A stretch of 64,000 nucleotides of DNA, taken from the NCBI GenBank assembly GCA_036583965.1, contig JAZBQD010000017.1:23222385-23286384 (forward strand), read 5' to 3'. Of this stretch, positions 1 through 12,118 are shown piece after piece (positions within the stretch are counted from its first letter, which is position 1; each line of letters starts with the position of its first letter). The translations under genes were made by a program, and so were the position numbers. Source of the DNA: Prunella strophiata. Its lineage: Eukaryota; Chordata; Aves; Passeriformes; Prunellidae. The notes beneath the pieces were generated by a model that ran no database searches, was not told the DNA's origin, and was given only the letters and a program-made list of their open reading frames with translations.

Positions 1-162
1 GAGAGAGAGAAAAAGAGTGACAGAGCAAGGAGCTGCTCATTAAAATTATTCTGAACACTGTAATTGCAAGGGTAGTGGACAGAATTTAGCTCCAAATACA
101 TTCTCATTATTATTTTGCTTATTAATTAATATAATTAAAGAACAGTGGGCAAAGGCTTTTGT
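1..162. other. Short GA run and AT-rich leader, nothing identified
   Basis: The window opens in a short GA dinucleotide run followed by AT-rich sequence with several TAAT/ATTA motifs. It precedes the first recognisable CR1 sequence. CR1 homology may begin further left in decayed form, but I cannot align it. Confidence 0.4.
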
Positions 163-1050
163 ATCAACTTTATTAATGACATAGCCACAGGGATAGCATG
201 CACCCTCAGCAAATTTGCAGACTGATACCATCCAGAGGGACCTGGAAAAGTTCGAGAAGTGAGCTCAGAGGGACCTGGAAAAGTTTGAGAAGTGAGCCCA
301 CGGGAATCTCATGAGATTTAACAAGACCAGGAACAAGGTGCTGCACCTGGATCAGGACACTCCCAGTATCAGCACAGGCTGGAGGATGAATGGATCAAGA
401 GCAGCCCTGTGAGAAGGACTGGGGAATGCTGGTGGGTGAGAGGCTGGACATGACCCAGCCATGGGCACTCCCAGCCCAGAGAGCCAAACGTGTCCTGGGC
501 TGCATCCAAAGCAGCGTGGGCAGCAGGGGAGGGAGGGGATTCTGCTCCACCTGGAACACTGCATCCAGTTTTGGGGTCCCAGCACAGGGAGGACATGGAC
601 CTGTTAGACTGAGTCCAGAGGAGATGTTGAGAGGGATGGAGCACTTCTCCTATAGGAAAAGGCTGAGGCAATTGGGATTGTTCAGCTGGGAAAAGAGAAG
701 GCTGCAGAATGACCTAATTGCAGCCTACCAGGACTTGAAGGGAGTCTTCAAGAAAGACAGGACTTTTTACAAGAGCATGTAGAGACAGGAGGAGGGGTAA
801 TGGAGTCAAACTGAAAAAGAGTAGATTTAGATTATATATTAGGGAGAAATCCTTTACTGTGAGGGTGGTAAGACACTGACACAGGTTGCACATAGAAGCT
901 GTGGATGCCCTATCCCTGGAAGTGTTTAAGGTCAGGTTAGACGGGGCTTTGAGAAACGTGGTCTAGGGAAAGTGCCCCTGTCCACGTCAGGGGGTGTGGA
1001 ACTAGATGATCTTTAAGGTCCCTTCCAAGCCATTATATGATTATGATTCT
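163..1050 (+). mobile_element. CR1 LINE fragment, 3' part of ORF2 plus 3' UTR
   Basis: This is a 5'-truncated, decayed CR1 non-LTR retrotransposon. At about 172-222 the plus strand still reads FINDIATGIACTLSKFAD, the approach to the FADD catalytic box of CR1 reverse transcriptase. The box is cut after the first D and the sequence jumps to the downstream region. From 234 it carries the post-RT region of ORF2. An open frame at 390-782 (130 codons) keeps RVLGCIQSSV and LRQLGLFSWEKRRLQNDLIAA, both typical of the CR1 ORF2 C-terminus. The 3' UTR ends with the AGGTCCCTTCCAA block and a degenerate ATTATATGATTATGATTCT tail at 1032-1050. A 33-bp segment is tandemly duplicated at 234-266 and 267-299. 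The copy is dead: it has no 5' UTR, no ORF1, no endonuclease and a broken catalytic box. The frame survival at 390-782 is probably chance. Confidence 0.93.
234..299 (+). repeat. 33-bp tandem duplication inside CR1
   Basis: Two adjacent 33-nt copies (234-266 and 267-299) both begin AGAGGGACCTGGAAAAGTT and differ at two positions. The unit matches the CR1 ORF2 stretch that follows the RT core, which occurs once in standard copies. The unit is a multiple of three, so the duplication kept the frame. Confidence 0.85.
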
Positions 1051-1967
1051 AGCTATATCAGAAATCAGGATGCTTTTCTCCAGACTATGACATCTCAGTA
1101 GAAAAAGCACAAGAACTTAATCTTCTCAACAACTTACAAAAAGAAAGCGGTAAAAATCAACAATTCCATGGATCAGCAACAGAGACTCCATTTGTAAACT
1201 CCACCTTTTGTTTTGAACTCAGAAAAGTAGAAGTAGGCTGGCACTCTTCTGAAACAAGTTTGTGTTTAAACATTCAGGCAATATCCTTTTGCTAGATAAA
1301 AAAAACCATCTGGATGATAACAAAATGTCACAATTCTCTAAGCAGCTTTGAGGGGGGCCAGCCTTAAAACGAGTACTTCCTTTTTACCCCACATCCACAA
1401 AACAGATGTTCAATCTTCAGGCAGAATAAACCACCACAGAATACAATAATCTGGAAATGCTGAAGCCAAGGAAGTTAACAATTAAACATGCCAAACCCCA
1501 AATCCAAAATTACAAAGGCACCACCTCAATACAGATCTACATGTGCCACGGCCAATGACACACAAACAGGAATTTAATTCAGAAACAGAAATTTGCCAAC
1601 TATTTCCCCCACTCACAACAATACATTAAAGACTTTAAGGCAATAGCTTAACGTGGTTCAAGCCACCACCAATGCAGACACAGGAATTATTTATCAACCC
1701 CTCAAATGAGAAATAATAGTCATGCTCCTTCAGAAAGATGTATGCAACATCCGCATTGGTTCAACTGACTGTTCTCCAGACACTTTCTGCAGTGCTGTAT
1801 TTTGCAAAGTTAACCTGAATGAAGTTTGAAAGAACTTAGAATTAACAATAAGAAAGAATTATCTTAATGACAGGATTTAAATTCCCTATTCACATGTCAC
1901 TGCTCTTTCCCAAGGCCACAAACAAACTTATCTGATGGACAGCAGTGACCCAGAAATAAGATCTTAC

Positions 1968-2007
1968 CTTTGATCTTGTAAAAATGAAGGGGGAGCAAAC
2001 CCAGTAG
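1968..2007 (-). other. Weak candidate micro-exon
   Basis: On the minus strand a T-rich tract ending TTGAG precedes 40 nt, which are followed by the donor AAAG|GTAAGAT. The open frame reads TGFAPPSFLQDQ after two leading bases, with two bases left over. The gap to the upstream candidate (2058-2115) is only 50 nt, shorter than most vertebrate introns, which argues against both being used together. I recognise no protein family, and this may be chance. Confidence 0.12.
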
Positions 2008-2057
2008 CTCAAAACAACAAAAATCCTGATGTTGATAAATGAAAGGGACTTACTTAC

Positions 2058-2115
2058 CCATCATGCAAGTATCTGGTGTGCTCAGAACAATACACCCAAA
2101 ATTTGTGAATCCCTG
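2058..2115 (-). other. Weak candidate exon
   Basis: On the minus strand, AATTTTACAG precedes 58 nt, followed by a near-consensus donor GATGG|GTAAGT. Frame 0 is open and reads QGFTNFGCIVLSTPDTCMM with one base left over. Read-through into the putative intron meets a stop within three codons. The flanking DNA is AT-rich and anonymous. The product is unrecognised. Confidence 0.15.
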
Positions 2116-3454
2116 CTGTAAAATTGGGGCTGGTTACTAGTTTCTTGGCAGAGGTCAACAGGGCTTCCTAGTCCTCACAGTCTGCATCATGGTCCCTGCT
2201 GTCTACAGTATGCCAACTCAACTGGTTGGACTTTTTGTGGGATAGTTTTCATGGATGATCAAGAAGTAACAGACTCCACAAAATACCCTGGGAGCAGTAG
2301 CAGGCTCTGTCAGGGATGCTCAGTAGAGAACTGCAGCAGAGTACTGGGTTTTGGCCTTGGGTAGCTTATGCTGATCATTCTATGATTTCAAGATTTATAA
2401 ATGCAAACCACCACTGAAATATGCCCTGAAAGGAGAGATATGAAGAAAACACCAACCCTTTATCACCTTTCCCTCCAACCCTTCCCCTTTCAATTATCAA
2501 GTGAAGTTTAAGGCAACTTAGGCTGCTGGCTATCTGAACAAGCAGGTAAATACAGAGGATTAGCACACAGCTTGACTAATTCACTTTAAGAACTGACTTG
2601 GATTAACTCTGAGTTGTGTTTAGCAGACAGGCTCTTAGTGCATGCAAGAGGTCACATGAATTAAGTAGGCTGTTGTAAATTCACACCATACTTCAGTGAT
2701 TATTCAGCTTCTCTGACTAGGTCCTCAATATACACAATGCCCAACAGAAACAACAAATATTCAATCAGAATATTTGGGAGATGCCAGAAATTCAAGTGAA
2801 AACAGAAAGCCAGGAGACAGAATGGAGTTGATGTAAAAACAGAACAAAACCAAAAAACCCTATCTTCTAACACATATGATGACAGAAAGGTTAGTGTCCA
2901 AGCACTATCTAGTCTCACCATTTTTTAAATAAACTCCTTTTGCAGCTCTTTTAAAGAGTAAGAAAGACAAAAACCCAATCCTATTGGGACAAAAGCACAA
3001 CTGAATATCAATGGATTATTCTTAAAGAAAAAAGAAAATAAGAACTAACTAGTAGTTTGCCTCCAGCTCTTCCGTTGGAACTTGGTGCACATTAGCATGG
3101 GTACAAACTTTAAACACATAGACACTTCAAAGCCTCCTTCAGACAGTTTTGTAACAAAAGCATAAGCCATAAAGCATTACTTGGGAACCACTAAGACTTT
3201 TTTTGTGACCACACAAATAAACTAAGAAGTTCAAGGGATCCAGGCCACAAAAGGAGAACGTACTGAAATCCACCCACAAACCAGACTTTTTAGGCGTCCC
3301 ACAATTGCAAACACCAGCTGTGCCCATGACACCAAAGCTTGAGGCCCATGCACAGCTACTCTTATCCCTGACACAGCCCACTTAGGCATGCTGGCTCTGA
3401 TTTTCAGCCTCCCACTACTGAGTGGCCTCTCCTAGGTCAGCCAGCCTTACACTC

Positions 3455-3961
3455 CCCACTCAGGAGATCCCACCTGGAGTACTGCACCCAGCTCTGGATC
3501 TCTGAACAGAAGAAAGAGTGAGTGCAGAGAGGGCCATAGAAATGATCAGAAGGTTGAAGCAGCTCTCTTATGAAGACATGCTGAGAGAGTGGGGCTGTTC
3601 AGCCTGGAGAAGTCATGGTTCTGGAAGGTGCCTTATAGCACCTTCCAGTACCTAAAGAGGGCTTATAAAAAAAGCTGGAAAGGACAAGCATACATAGTGA
3701 TAGGACAGGGGGTAATTGACCCAAAAAGACGGTATATATTGATTAATATTAGGAATAAATTATTTAGTGTGAGAGTAATGAGACACTGGAACGGGTTGCC
3801 CAGAGAAGCTGTGGATACCTCAATCCCTGGAACTGTTCAAGGTTATGCTGCACAGCACTTTGAGCAACCTGGTCTAGTGGGAAGTGTTCTTGTCTGGGGC
3901 AGGGGCTTGGGACCTAGCTGATCCTTAAGGTCCCTTCCAACCCAAATCCTTCTATGATACT
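3455..3961 (+). mobile_element. CR1 LINE 3' fragment
   Basis: A 5'-truncated CR1 copy. It begins in the ORF2 stretch whose standard DNA reads CCCACCTGGAGTACTGCA (present at about 3470-3487). It continues through the GGCTGTTCAGCCTGGAGAAG and CTTCCAGTACCTAAAG blocks and ends with AGGTCCCTTCCAACCCAAA and TTCTATGATAC. The frame at 3589-3921 retains HWNGLPREAVDTSIPGTVQG, a decayed form of the ORF2 C-terminal HWNRLPREAVDAPSLEVFK block. It carries frameshifts and substitutions, including AT-rich decay near 3730-3770, and lacks all catalytic parts. It lies head-to-tail with the CR1 at 163-1050, in the same orientation. Confidence 0.93.
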
Positions 3962-4025
3962 ACACAAAAATGTACTATGGCATGCCGGCAGAACTGACAG
4001 TGTTTTGGAGTAACCCAACACCTAC

Positions 4026-4081
4026 CACTTGGTCAGCTGCTGCCTTCAGTCTTGCAGCAGCCTTCTTCCAAGAATACTCCA
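4026..4081 (-). other. Weak candidate exon
   Basis: On the minus strand, after TTGGGTTAAG, 56 nt read VEYSWKKAAARLKAAADQV and reach a donor-like G|GTAGGT. It lies about 58 nt downstream of the 4140-4198 candidate, but its phase does not fit that one, so the two cannot be joined directly. It is an Ala/Lys-rich helix-like peptide with no family recognised. Confidence 0.1.
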
Positions 4082-4139
4082 CTTAACCCAACAGGCAACA
4101 CTGCCAGGTGAGAAGGAAGAGTAAAGCACCATAACTTAC

Positions 4140-4198
4140 CAAATCCTCAAAATTTCCCACTACAGCAATACTGGCACCCCCCTCTAGTGGAGACACAG
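4140..4198 (-). other. Weak candidate exon
   Basis: On the minus strand, a tract containing CATCTCCTGCTTGTATAAG precedes 59 nt ending GATTTG|GTAAGT, a good donor. Two leading bases are followed by the open reading VSPLEGGASIAVVGNFEDL, ending in phase 0. The entry phase (two bases) matches the exit phase of the 12487-12611 candidate and its exit matches 2058-2115. The polypyrimidine tract is mediocre and no family is recognised. Confidence 0.15.
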
Positions 4199-7100
4199 CT
4201 TATACAAGCAGGAGATGACACTTGAAGGGTCTTGGGAGGAAAGTTAATCAAACCACAAGAGGAACCATCAGAGGAATATACAGAGCACAGAATGACTTCT
4301 GGCACAATTGCAGGAGGCAGATGCATGGTGAGTGCACATTCAGGTTTCCTACCAACTAAAAAATATCACCTTATCTTGGGAGTTCCAAGAAAAGTCAGTA
4401 TTTTTCCCCACTCCTTTCTTACATGAAGCACAAAGAAGCAGGGTGTGGTTTCTTTGCCAAAGATGTTCCTGCACTTTTGTGCCACTTTTCTGAGGGAAAA
4501 AGTAACTGTTTTCACACAAAAATGGTACCAAAGATCCCCACATAGATCCCCTCCTAATATTCATAGCATATTAGGAACAATTTAGAAAGGAGAACTGAAG
4601 AAGCTGTAAACAAGTCTCTCAAACAGAACTTGGTCATAAAAATCTGTGCAACTGATGGCAAGAAACTTTGTGGAAGAGAAGCAGGGGATGAAAATATGCA
4701 GGATCATGGCATAAGCCTTTGCTCAGACATATTATTTTTAAGGCATTTATGTTTTCTAAAATCATGTAATTCCCTCCTGTCATCAGATTGTCATCAGCTT
4801 GCACATCTCCCCCTGAATTTTCTTCTCTAGGCTGAGCCTCCTAGAATGCTTTACATGTGAAACTTAAGCAATCCAAGGCAGGAAACAGAAACACACTGTA
4901 CTTCTTGGAGAAGCAGGCATTGATCTATGCTATTCCTATGAACTGTTTGCAAAACTGAATAATTCTAAAGACCCGTTTTTAGTCCATTCATTAATACCAG
5001 GATTGTTCTGATTATAGTAATACCCTGAAGTCTCAGCCAGTTTCCAGTCCCACAAGCACGGCCTTTTGAAATAGGACACTGTAACTACTGTAAACAAAAA
5101 GCTAAAAGAGCAGGGGAGCAAACACTAATTCAGAAAAATCTTCTTTTGTTTTCAAGGCTTCTGTACAGGGAAATACACTACTCTGAGGTGAAGTTTTCAG
5201 TAGTTCCATCAAAATATTTAAGAGGAGCAAAACAATCCCGATGTTGCTAGCTACACTGGGACAACTCTCAAAGCCCTGTGCAGAAACCATGCCCAGGGCA
5301 GCTCAAAGATATTTGGCTAATTTCCACAGAATTGCTCTCCATGTATGACACATTTTTGGGAGGGACAGAAAGGAACAGGAAAGACAGAAAGACCAATAAA
5401 CTTGATAGACATTTATAATGATATCTTTCAAGTACAAGTCACATTCAAGATGATACTTCTTGAATGCTGGGTATCTATCCACACATCCATTTCCCTGAAG
5501 TTTTTTGTCCCACTGCAGTATCTCAGGAAAACAATTTGTGAATTTCATTTCCTTGGCAAGAGGAATAAAGGGGCAATGACCTATTGATGCACTGGACTTG
5601 TGTCTGCAGGAATGTAACAACAAACAGGGAGACACGTGGATAGAAACAGCTGAAAATCCCAATGAATTCTTCACTGAAAGCCCAGGCTTTGCTCCTCAAC
5701 CAAATCTAATGCTTCTGTGGATGATTAACATATGCTCAAACACCAATCCCAGTACATCCCAGGGTCACTGTGGCTCACAGGGCATCATGCTCTTACTAGT
5801 TGGCTCGTTCATCCTGACAAGATAGAAATTCCTGGAGATATTCTCAGATGGATGCAGGGAATGTTCAGGTTATTCTCCTGTACTAATAATTTGTCAATAC
5901 AACATACAACACTTTAGCAGGGCATTTGCAAAGACACCTTCCAAGTGCAATAGTCACTGACATGCAACACAGTAGTGATACAGATCTTGCTGCACTTTAC
6001 TCTCTTTTGGGATTGACAAGTCTGAATTTATGCTTCTGTATCTAACATTCCCCTACCAATTTCCCAAATGTTTTTTCTTCAATAATTAGTTTTATATATT
6101 CAAAGTTAGCATGCAACTACAGAAACGTGCCACTAAGTTTACTCCTATAAGCACAACCTTAGGCAAGGTACCCACATTTCTCCTTTACATCCTACATTAC
6201 AACTTCACTACCACATGAAACCCTTTCCACTGCAACTCATAAGAGGACTGCACTTATCTTGTAAAACTACTGATCCAGCCTCTACAGACAATCACTGAAA
6301 ACATACCTGTCACAATAGGCATTGAAACAGCAACTCAATTATGCACAGAAGTGCACAATTGACTTATATTACCTGGAGTATCAATGAAAGTGCTCATAAG
6401 TGTCCAGATAGAACATCAGGCACACATACACACTGCCACCCTTTGCCACTTCATATATGGATACAAGTAACTGTGAAAATGGTTAGTAACACAACCATGA
6501 AACCTTGAAAGCTCCAGGACCCAATAAGTGACACCACTGTAGCACTAAGAGATTGTAAAAAACACAGTAACCACAAGAAAACAGATCCCATCAAGAGAGT
6601 CAGTGAGCACCTAACATAGGCACACAAACCAAAAAATTACTGACCACAGTAACAACCACCACAGTCCCTCCCAGTGCAAGGCAACGTCCAGGGGCAAAGT
6701 GACCTTTTCCTGACACTGTCACAGGCTTGATGTACTAACTTGCAGTCCTCCCCCGAGGTTTCTTGCCACCGGCCATCCAGCTGGCAGCAGCTGCAGCTGG
6801 TGCCACTCTGACAATTTGCTTCTCCTTGATCCAAAGCAGCAGGAGGGCAGGGGTGCTCACCACCCACTGGGCTTCTGTGCTGTGAGCTGAAGGGACAGCG
6901 ACTGTTGCACTGGTGGCACCCCCAGAGCCTTCCACCCCTCCTTCAGCCCTTCCACCTCACTTGCTGTCAGCATAAATGATTCAGAATTGAGCAGCAAACA
7001 AACTTGAGTTTCCCTCTGCACTAACACCCTGGCTGTGAACACCCACATCCTGGCTGGGTGAGGCATGCTGTCCTTCACACATTGCAGCTATGCAATGCCA

Positions 7101-8225
7101 CCCCAGTTCCCCTGTTCTGTCACCAGCAGCAGCTCAAGGCTTCAGGATATTGTTTGGCAGATCTGACAACCACAACAGGTCAAAAACAGACTGCACTATC
7201 AAAGACTAAACATTTAGTGAAATCCAGTGGCTACAGTCCCTTTATCAAAACCCCTTCACAGTAGACAAAACAACACTTGCCACGCTTGAAAGCTATGTAG
7301 TTATGAAAGCTTGAGAGTTTATCAGTCTTTCTCCTTTCCTACAAACACCAACCTGAAGTATTGCCACCTTAAAAATAGGTGTGAACTGTACAGCATCTCT
7401 CTTCTCTGCTTGGATTCCAGTAAGTCTTTGCTAGAGCTCAGGTTCAGCTCACTGCTATTAAATAATCACCCACTTACTCAAAGAAGATATAAATTTCTCT
7501 GTGCTGTAAACATTCAATACTCATCCAACACTTATTGCTGTAGCTAACTTCTTCTTAATAAAAAATGGATACTACTTTAGCTATATTTTTCCACCCAGGG
7601 TGAAAACAATCATCCTCAAATGGCAAAAATACTTCTAAGGAAAACTTCTACTAAATAATGTACCAGCACCACTTCATATCTGCCATACACACCCTAAAAA
7701 GATGGGGAGGAGGGAGGGAAAGGGGCTTGCAATGTAAAACAGCATGCATTTCCTTTGCCAGATTTTTACCCCTTTTACAATCTCCAGCATTCTGTACAGA
7801 AAGATCTTGCCTTTGATGTCAATCCAATGCTTTCAGGCTTGCTCCTGCAAGCACTGCAATATGCAATACATTTTCTAGCTGGCAAAGAAATGGATGTACT
7901 GCATTAAGTGCCTGTGAAATCCATGCTACTCCAAAGGTCACTGTGGCATGTAAATTCCTACAGAAAAGCCAGAATGGTCTGTAATATGGCAACATGAGGC
8001 CTACACTGAACTGAGAACTATCATACATGACTAGCAAACTCATAGATATTTTTTTCAGCCTTTTCAAAAATCCACTTCAGGAGGTGTTTGCCTCTTAGTC
8101 ACAGTCAGAAGCAAAACCAGAAAGATAATATTGGTCGCTCGTATTTTTCACCTTTGTATTTTTAAAAAGAAAATGAGAGGACCTCTGAATATTTTATCTA
8201 GAGTATATCACACGAAAGCCAAGGG

Positions 8226-8256
<31 letters not shown>
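8226..8256 (+). repeat. (A)31 homopolymer
   Basis: An uninterrupted run of 31 adenines. I see no polyadenylation signal just upstream, no coding sequence of a retrocopy and no clear flanking target-site duplication. It is best called simple sequence rather than the tail of a retroposed gene. Confidence 0.95.
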
Positions 8257-8257
<1 letters not shown>

Positions 8258-11200
8258 CAGGCCTTTCAAGTTAAAGAAATCTAAAATAAAGGTAATTCAG
8301 TTGGCACAAAAGTCTACATATAGTTCTCTGCAATGCAGTATCTGTACTCCCAAAATACATTTCCTTCTAAAAGAGATCCAGCCTCCCCACTTTTGCAACT
8401 GAAGGCATTTCTTGTGCCACTGATCCACACCTACCTTCATCTCAGCAGCAGACCACATTGCAATGTACAAATGGGAAACAGTAAGGCACAACACTTTGCT
8501 CCTGTTTCCTCAGCAGCCAGGCCATTATCCATCACAAAGTCCACCAGCACAAATCTTCAAGGCACTTGGAAAGCAAAAGACTCTGCACACACCCCAGGCC
8601 AGAACCCTGTCCAGGCTATTTATCCTGGGAGTGGCTTGAGGAGGAGGGATGTGGTTCCCCCTCTCTGGCTGTGCTGCTGGCAGGGGCAGGCATGCCTTAC
8701 CCAGACTCCTTGAACCACAGCAGCCCCACAAGTCTGTGGCTGTTTTTGCCTGCCAGAAGCAAAGGCAGAAGATTCACTTTCTTTTTAAGAAGAAATACTT
8801 CTTTACTTCTGGGGTAAAGGCACCAGTGCTCTCCTCTTTATGCATACTAACCTAACTGCCTACAGTTTCTGGGTCAAGAAGGACCCAGATCCAGTAGGAA
8901 ATCAGTACTAAAAAAAACAGTACTGAAAAAAACATGGTCCACAAACTATTCCAGGCTGTGTCTATCAGGAAATTACAAACACTTCGCACTAAACCAAGCT
9001 AGGCTATTGTTCCTCTGTAGAGAAACACAACGTCTTAACCACCTCAAGGTTGTTTGTCAAGAGCTTATGAGAGAAATGCCCTGGTCATGGAGTTGCCATG
9101 TGAGATGGGGACACACATATACTACCCAAACCAGCACCAGCACATAGTTCTTTTCTGGTGCTCAATGTTGCACAAATAGAAACAGTATTTCAACAATTAG
9201 AGACACCGGTCATTGAGAATGAAAATTGATCCTAGAGTGTCACCTTCATCCAAAGAATTACCAAGATTTTGCAAGCCAGGTGTGTTGTTAATCAGCTTGG
9301 GAGTGTGGAAAGCATGCCAGACAGTCAAGAAACACCAATGGAGGAGAAAAGGAGAGGTCTGGGTACACAAAGACAGGCACTTTTCAGAATTCTCCCCTAC
9401 TTTCAACATAAACCAAACCAAGGTACCAGACATTCAGATGTTCAATGTCATATATACCAGTACATCAATGAAAGTGCAAGAATGCACAGGCAATGGTTCT
9501 ACATGTTTTAAAGAAATTAAACTTGAAATATAAATGAAGAAAACCAAAATTCAAGCTCCCTGACATGTAAGTAGAACAGAAGCTCTCATTTCCTTGGCAG
9601 AACTTTCTTCTGCCCTGGGAATAATTTTGTATTTCTGTCAAAGCAACCCATCAGCCTTGCATCTGATCCAAAGTAATTCAGTGTCCATACAGATTTTACC
9701 ATTGACATTTATGGGCCATGGATGAAGCCTTAAGGTTCTGCTTTAGCTATGAAGAAAAACACATGGGGGAAAACATGAAGTGTGTAAGTTCAGCCCTAAT
9801 GCAGCACTGCTGAGGAGTGCCACATCTCTGCAGTATCACCTTGTGACACCTGGAAAAGTCAAAAACACATCAGATGCTATATAATCACTGCCAGTTGAAG
9901 CCATTACTGCCTCAAATCCCTCATGATCCAGCATCTCTGGAGAGCAGAACTCTCCCTTCAAATTACCAAAACTCCTAAGGCAACAAATGAGGACCATACC
10001 TAAACTGAAAGCAATCTTAAAGAAAAGGACATGGGAAGATGGAAAAAGAAAATACACACTTTATTTTCTCAAAAGTTGGTTTTCTTTTCACCCTACTATA
10101 AAAAATAATACAGCCCATTGTGAAAGATGAACCAGTGAAATGTACAACATATAAAGAACTAATCCAGTAACTAAAGGGGAGGGATCAAATATTCATTGCT
10201 CTATTGTTCTTTCAGTAAAACAGTTGTATGCATCTTTCCCCAGGCATCATGTGTAGTAGGAGCTCTTCAAACGTCCCATTTAGATGGATTTAAGCTGAAT
10301 TTAAATGCCCCTTAAATTAGATGCACTTTTCTTTCTGAAAGGGAGGAAATTGCACTTACATAGCAAATTCTAATTTTGTGTGAGAAACAACAGTGAAAAG
10401 GACAACTGCCACACAGTACTGGTTACCACTCTCAGATTCTTCCATGTCTCCTTGAGCATTACCAAGACCGTGAGTGACGGCCTGTGAAGAGGTCCCCACT
10501 CAGCCCTGATGGCAAAAGAGCTGCACTCAATTTTCTCTGCATCCATATGACAAAAAAAGCCAGATACACAGCAACAGTGCTCAGTAAGTGCTGGCAGGTC
10601 ACCACCTAGAGGTGCTCAAAGCCAGCTCTTCTGACATCTGGAGAAGGCAGCTCACCTCTGAGAGTGCTCAAACTGCTGCGTATTCAAAGGGAAGATGGTG
10701 GTGGTCTCCCAAAGGAATAAAGTGCTCAGAAGAATTACTTGCCTTTTGATTTAAAGCTCTGAATATGTGCAAAGCATGCTCAATATGGATAGGCCACTGA
10801 GAAACAGCTAACTTTTCATTAATGTGTTATTAAGGGCTCATCACAGTGATATCAAAGTGAATCCCATGTAAGCACAAAACAGAGCAAAACACTTTCTTCA
10901 ACAACCTCTCCTGGGTTCCCCAAATAGTTTAACTGTGTGACACTATAAGACCAAGTTAAAGACAGATTTTCATTTTTTCCCATTTTTAAGCAGAGAAGGA
11001 ATTATATTTTAGTTACAATCTTCCAGAGCTACTGATGAAAACCACATGACCATAAAGTATTTTTGGTCAGAGTGATAAGACTGTCTGTTACTCACACGTG
11101 GAGTTCACATATTAAAGCTGGGTATGCAGTGTAGCATTACTTTAATTTTGCATTTTCCATGTGTTTCATCTCAAAAGCTGTTTAACCTTTTGACCTTCAA

Positions 11201-12074
11201 TATTTGTTTTGAAGAGCAAAGGAAGAGAAAGCAGACACCAGCCAATGTTTCCCTCTCTTCAACCAGCACCGCTACTGCTAAGTTCTCAGAACAAGGTTTA
11301 TTGCAGCCAAGGGTCTAACTACTGCAATCTGCAATAGGGAGTGATAAAGACAGCACCACACTGATCAAGAAGCCGTGCTTTAGTATTCCTAAATAACATT
11401 TACTTGGTTATTTGCTGTACAAAAAGGAAAACAATCACCGTTCAGGAACAACTGCACAGGATGAGACGGTATCAATCTGTTCTGGAGCAAAACAGCATTT
11501 AATTCGGTGTGGTTAATATTTAATAAAAACAACAGTAAAACACAGGCCTATCAAGTTGCTTTGTAAGTCTGAGCCCATATCAGTTAAGGAAAAACACGCG
11601 GCACGCCTATAGCCAGTAATAGCAAGCTGCAGGGCAGAGCTTCACTTACGCCTGTGCACACAGACTATTGCTTCAGTCCACTGCTGAAATTGCCAGAAGT
11701 ATTATTTTAGTGCTGCAAGATAGCCCATCCTCGCACTAGAGTAACAGCCCTGGCCGCCAAATTGAAACATGACTCCCAGACCCGAAAGTGATTCATTTTA
11801 GACCAAATGGTACAACACACCAAACCTGAACTAGCATGCAAAATCTTTCTTTGAAAAGATAAGAGTTGCAGCAGTTCTTAGCAACAAAAAGATTGCAGCT
11901 ACCCCAATTCCCCCACACTTTGAGAACACAAGTTGCCTACAGGGTCTCCCTCAAGTTATTTTGCCGTGAAACTTCAAAAAAACCCCAACCAAACAAAAAA
12001 ACCAACCAAACAACAACAATTAAGAAAAAGACACACAGAAAACCAATCCAAACCTGGAGCAAATAAGGATGGGG
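8257..12074. other. Noncoding sequence, no feature recognised
   Basis: Ordinary AT-rich DNA without a recognisable repeat. CpG dinucleotides become noticeably more frequent between about 11.35 and 11.78 kb, as expected on approaching a CpG-island promoter. The frame at 9213-9533 (106 codons) shows no domain and is taken as chance. Confidence 0.45.
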
Positions 12075-12105
<31 letters not shown>

Positions 12106-12118
12106 AGAAGAAGAAAGG
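12075..12118 (+). repeat. Poly-A followed by GAA repeats
   Basis: Twenty-nine adenines run directly into GAAGAAGAAGAAA. The preceding 100 bp is A/C-rich (AACCAAAC-type). On the minus strand this is a T-rich tract in the putative first or second intron of the leftward gene. Confidence 0.92.

Larger units (their letters stand above)
1051..3454. other. AT-rich noncoding sequence, likely intron or intergenic
   Basis: This stretch has no recognisable repeat or RNA gene and no convincing long coding frame. It holds two short minus-strand exon-like segments (1968-2007 and 2058-2115), reported separately. If the CpG island at 13 kb is a leftward promoter, this lies in an intron of that gene. Confidence 0.5.
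3962..8225. other. Noncoding AT-rich stretch
   Basis: No gene or repeat is recognised here apart from two minus-strand exon-like pieces near 4.0-4.2 kb and a GC-richer patch at about 6637-6950. That patch is open in several frames (one minus frame ends GGKKPRGRTAS) but has no matching family. A purine-rich run (GGGGAGGAGGGAGGGAAAGGGG) lies near 7703-7724. Confidence 0.45.

Noticed and set aside
2375..2392. ATCATTCTATGATTTC resembling a CR1 tail
   Set aside because: The sequence to its left does not match the CR1 3' UTR; isolated tail-like words occur by chance.
6350..6420. Minus-strand peptide reading STFIDTPG before a donor-like GTAATA, resembling a GTPase motif
   Set aside because: A stop codon lies just upstream with no acceptor AG in between, so it cannot be an exon; it shows how chance yields attractive peptides.
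6637..6950. GC-richer patch open in several minus frames, ending GGKKPRGRTAS
   Set aside because: Open in all three frames, no family match, no consensus donor (only GTTAGT); not enough to call an exon or pseudogene.
9213..9533. 106-codon plus-strand frame
   Set aside because: No domain, splice context or repeat homology; within chance expectation.
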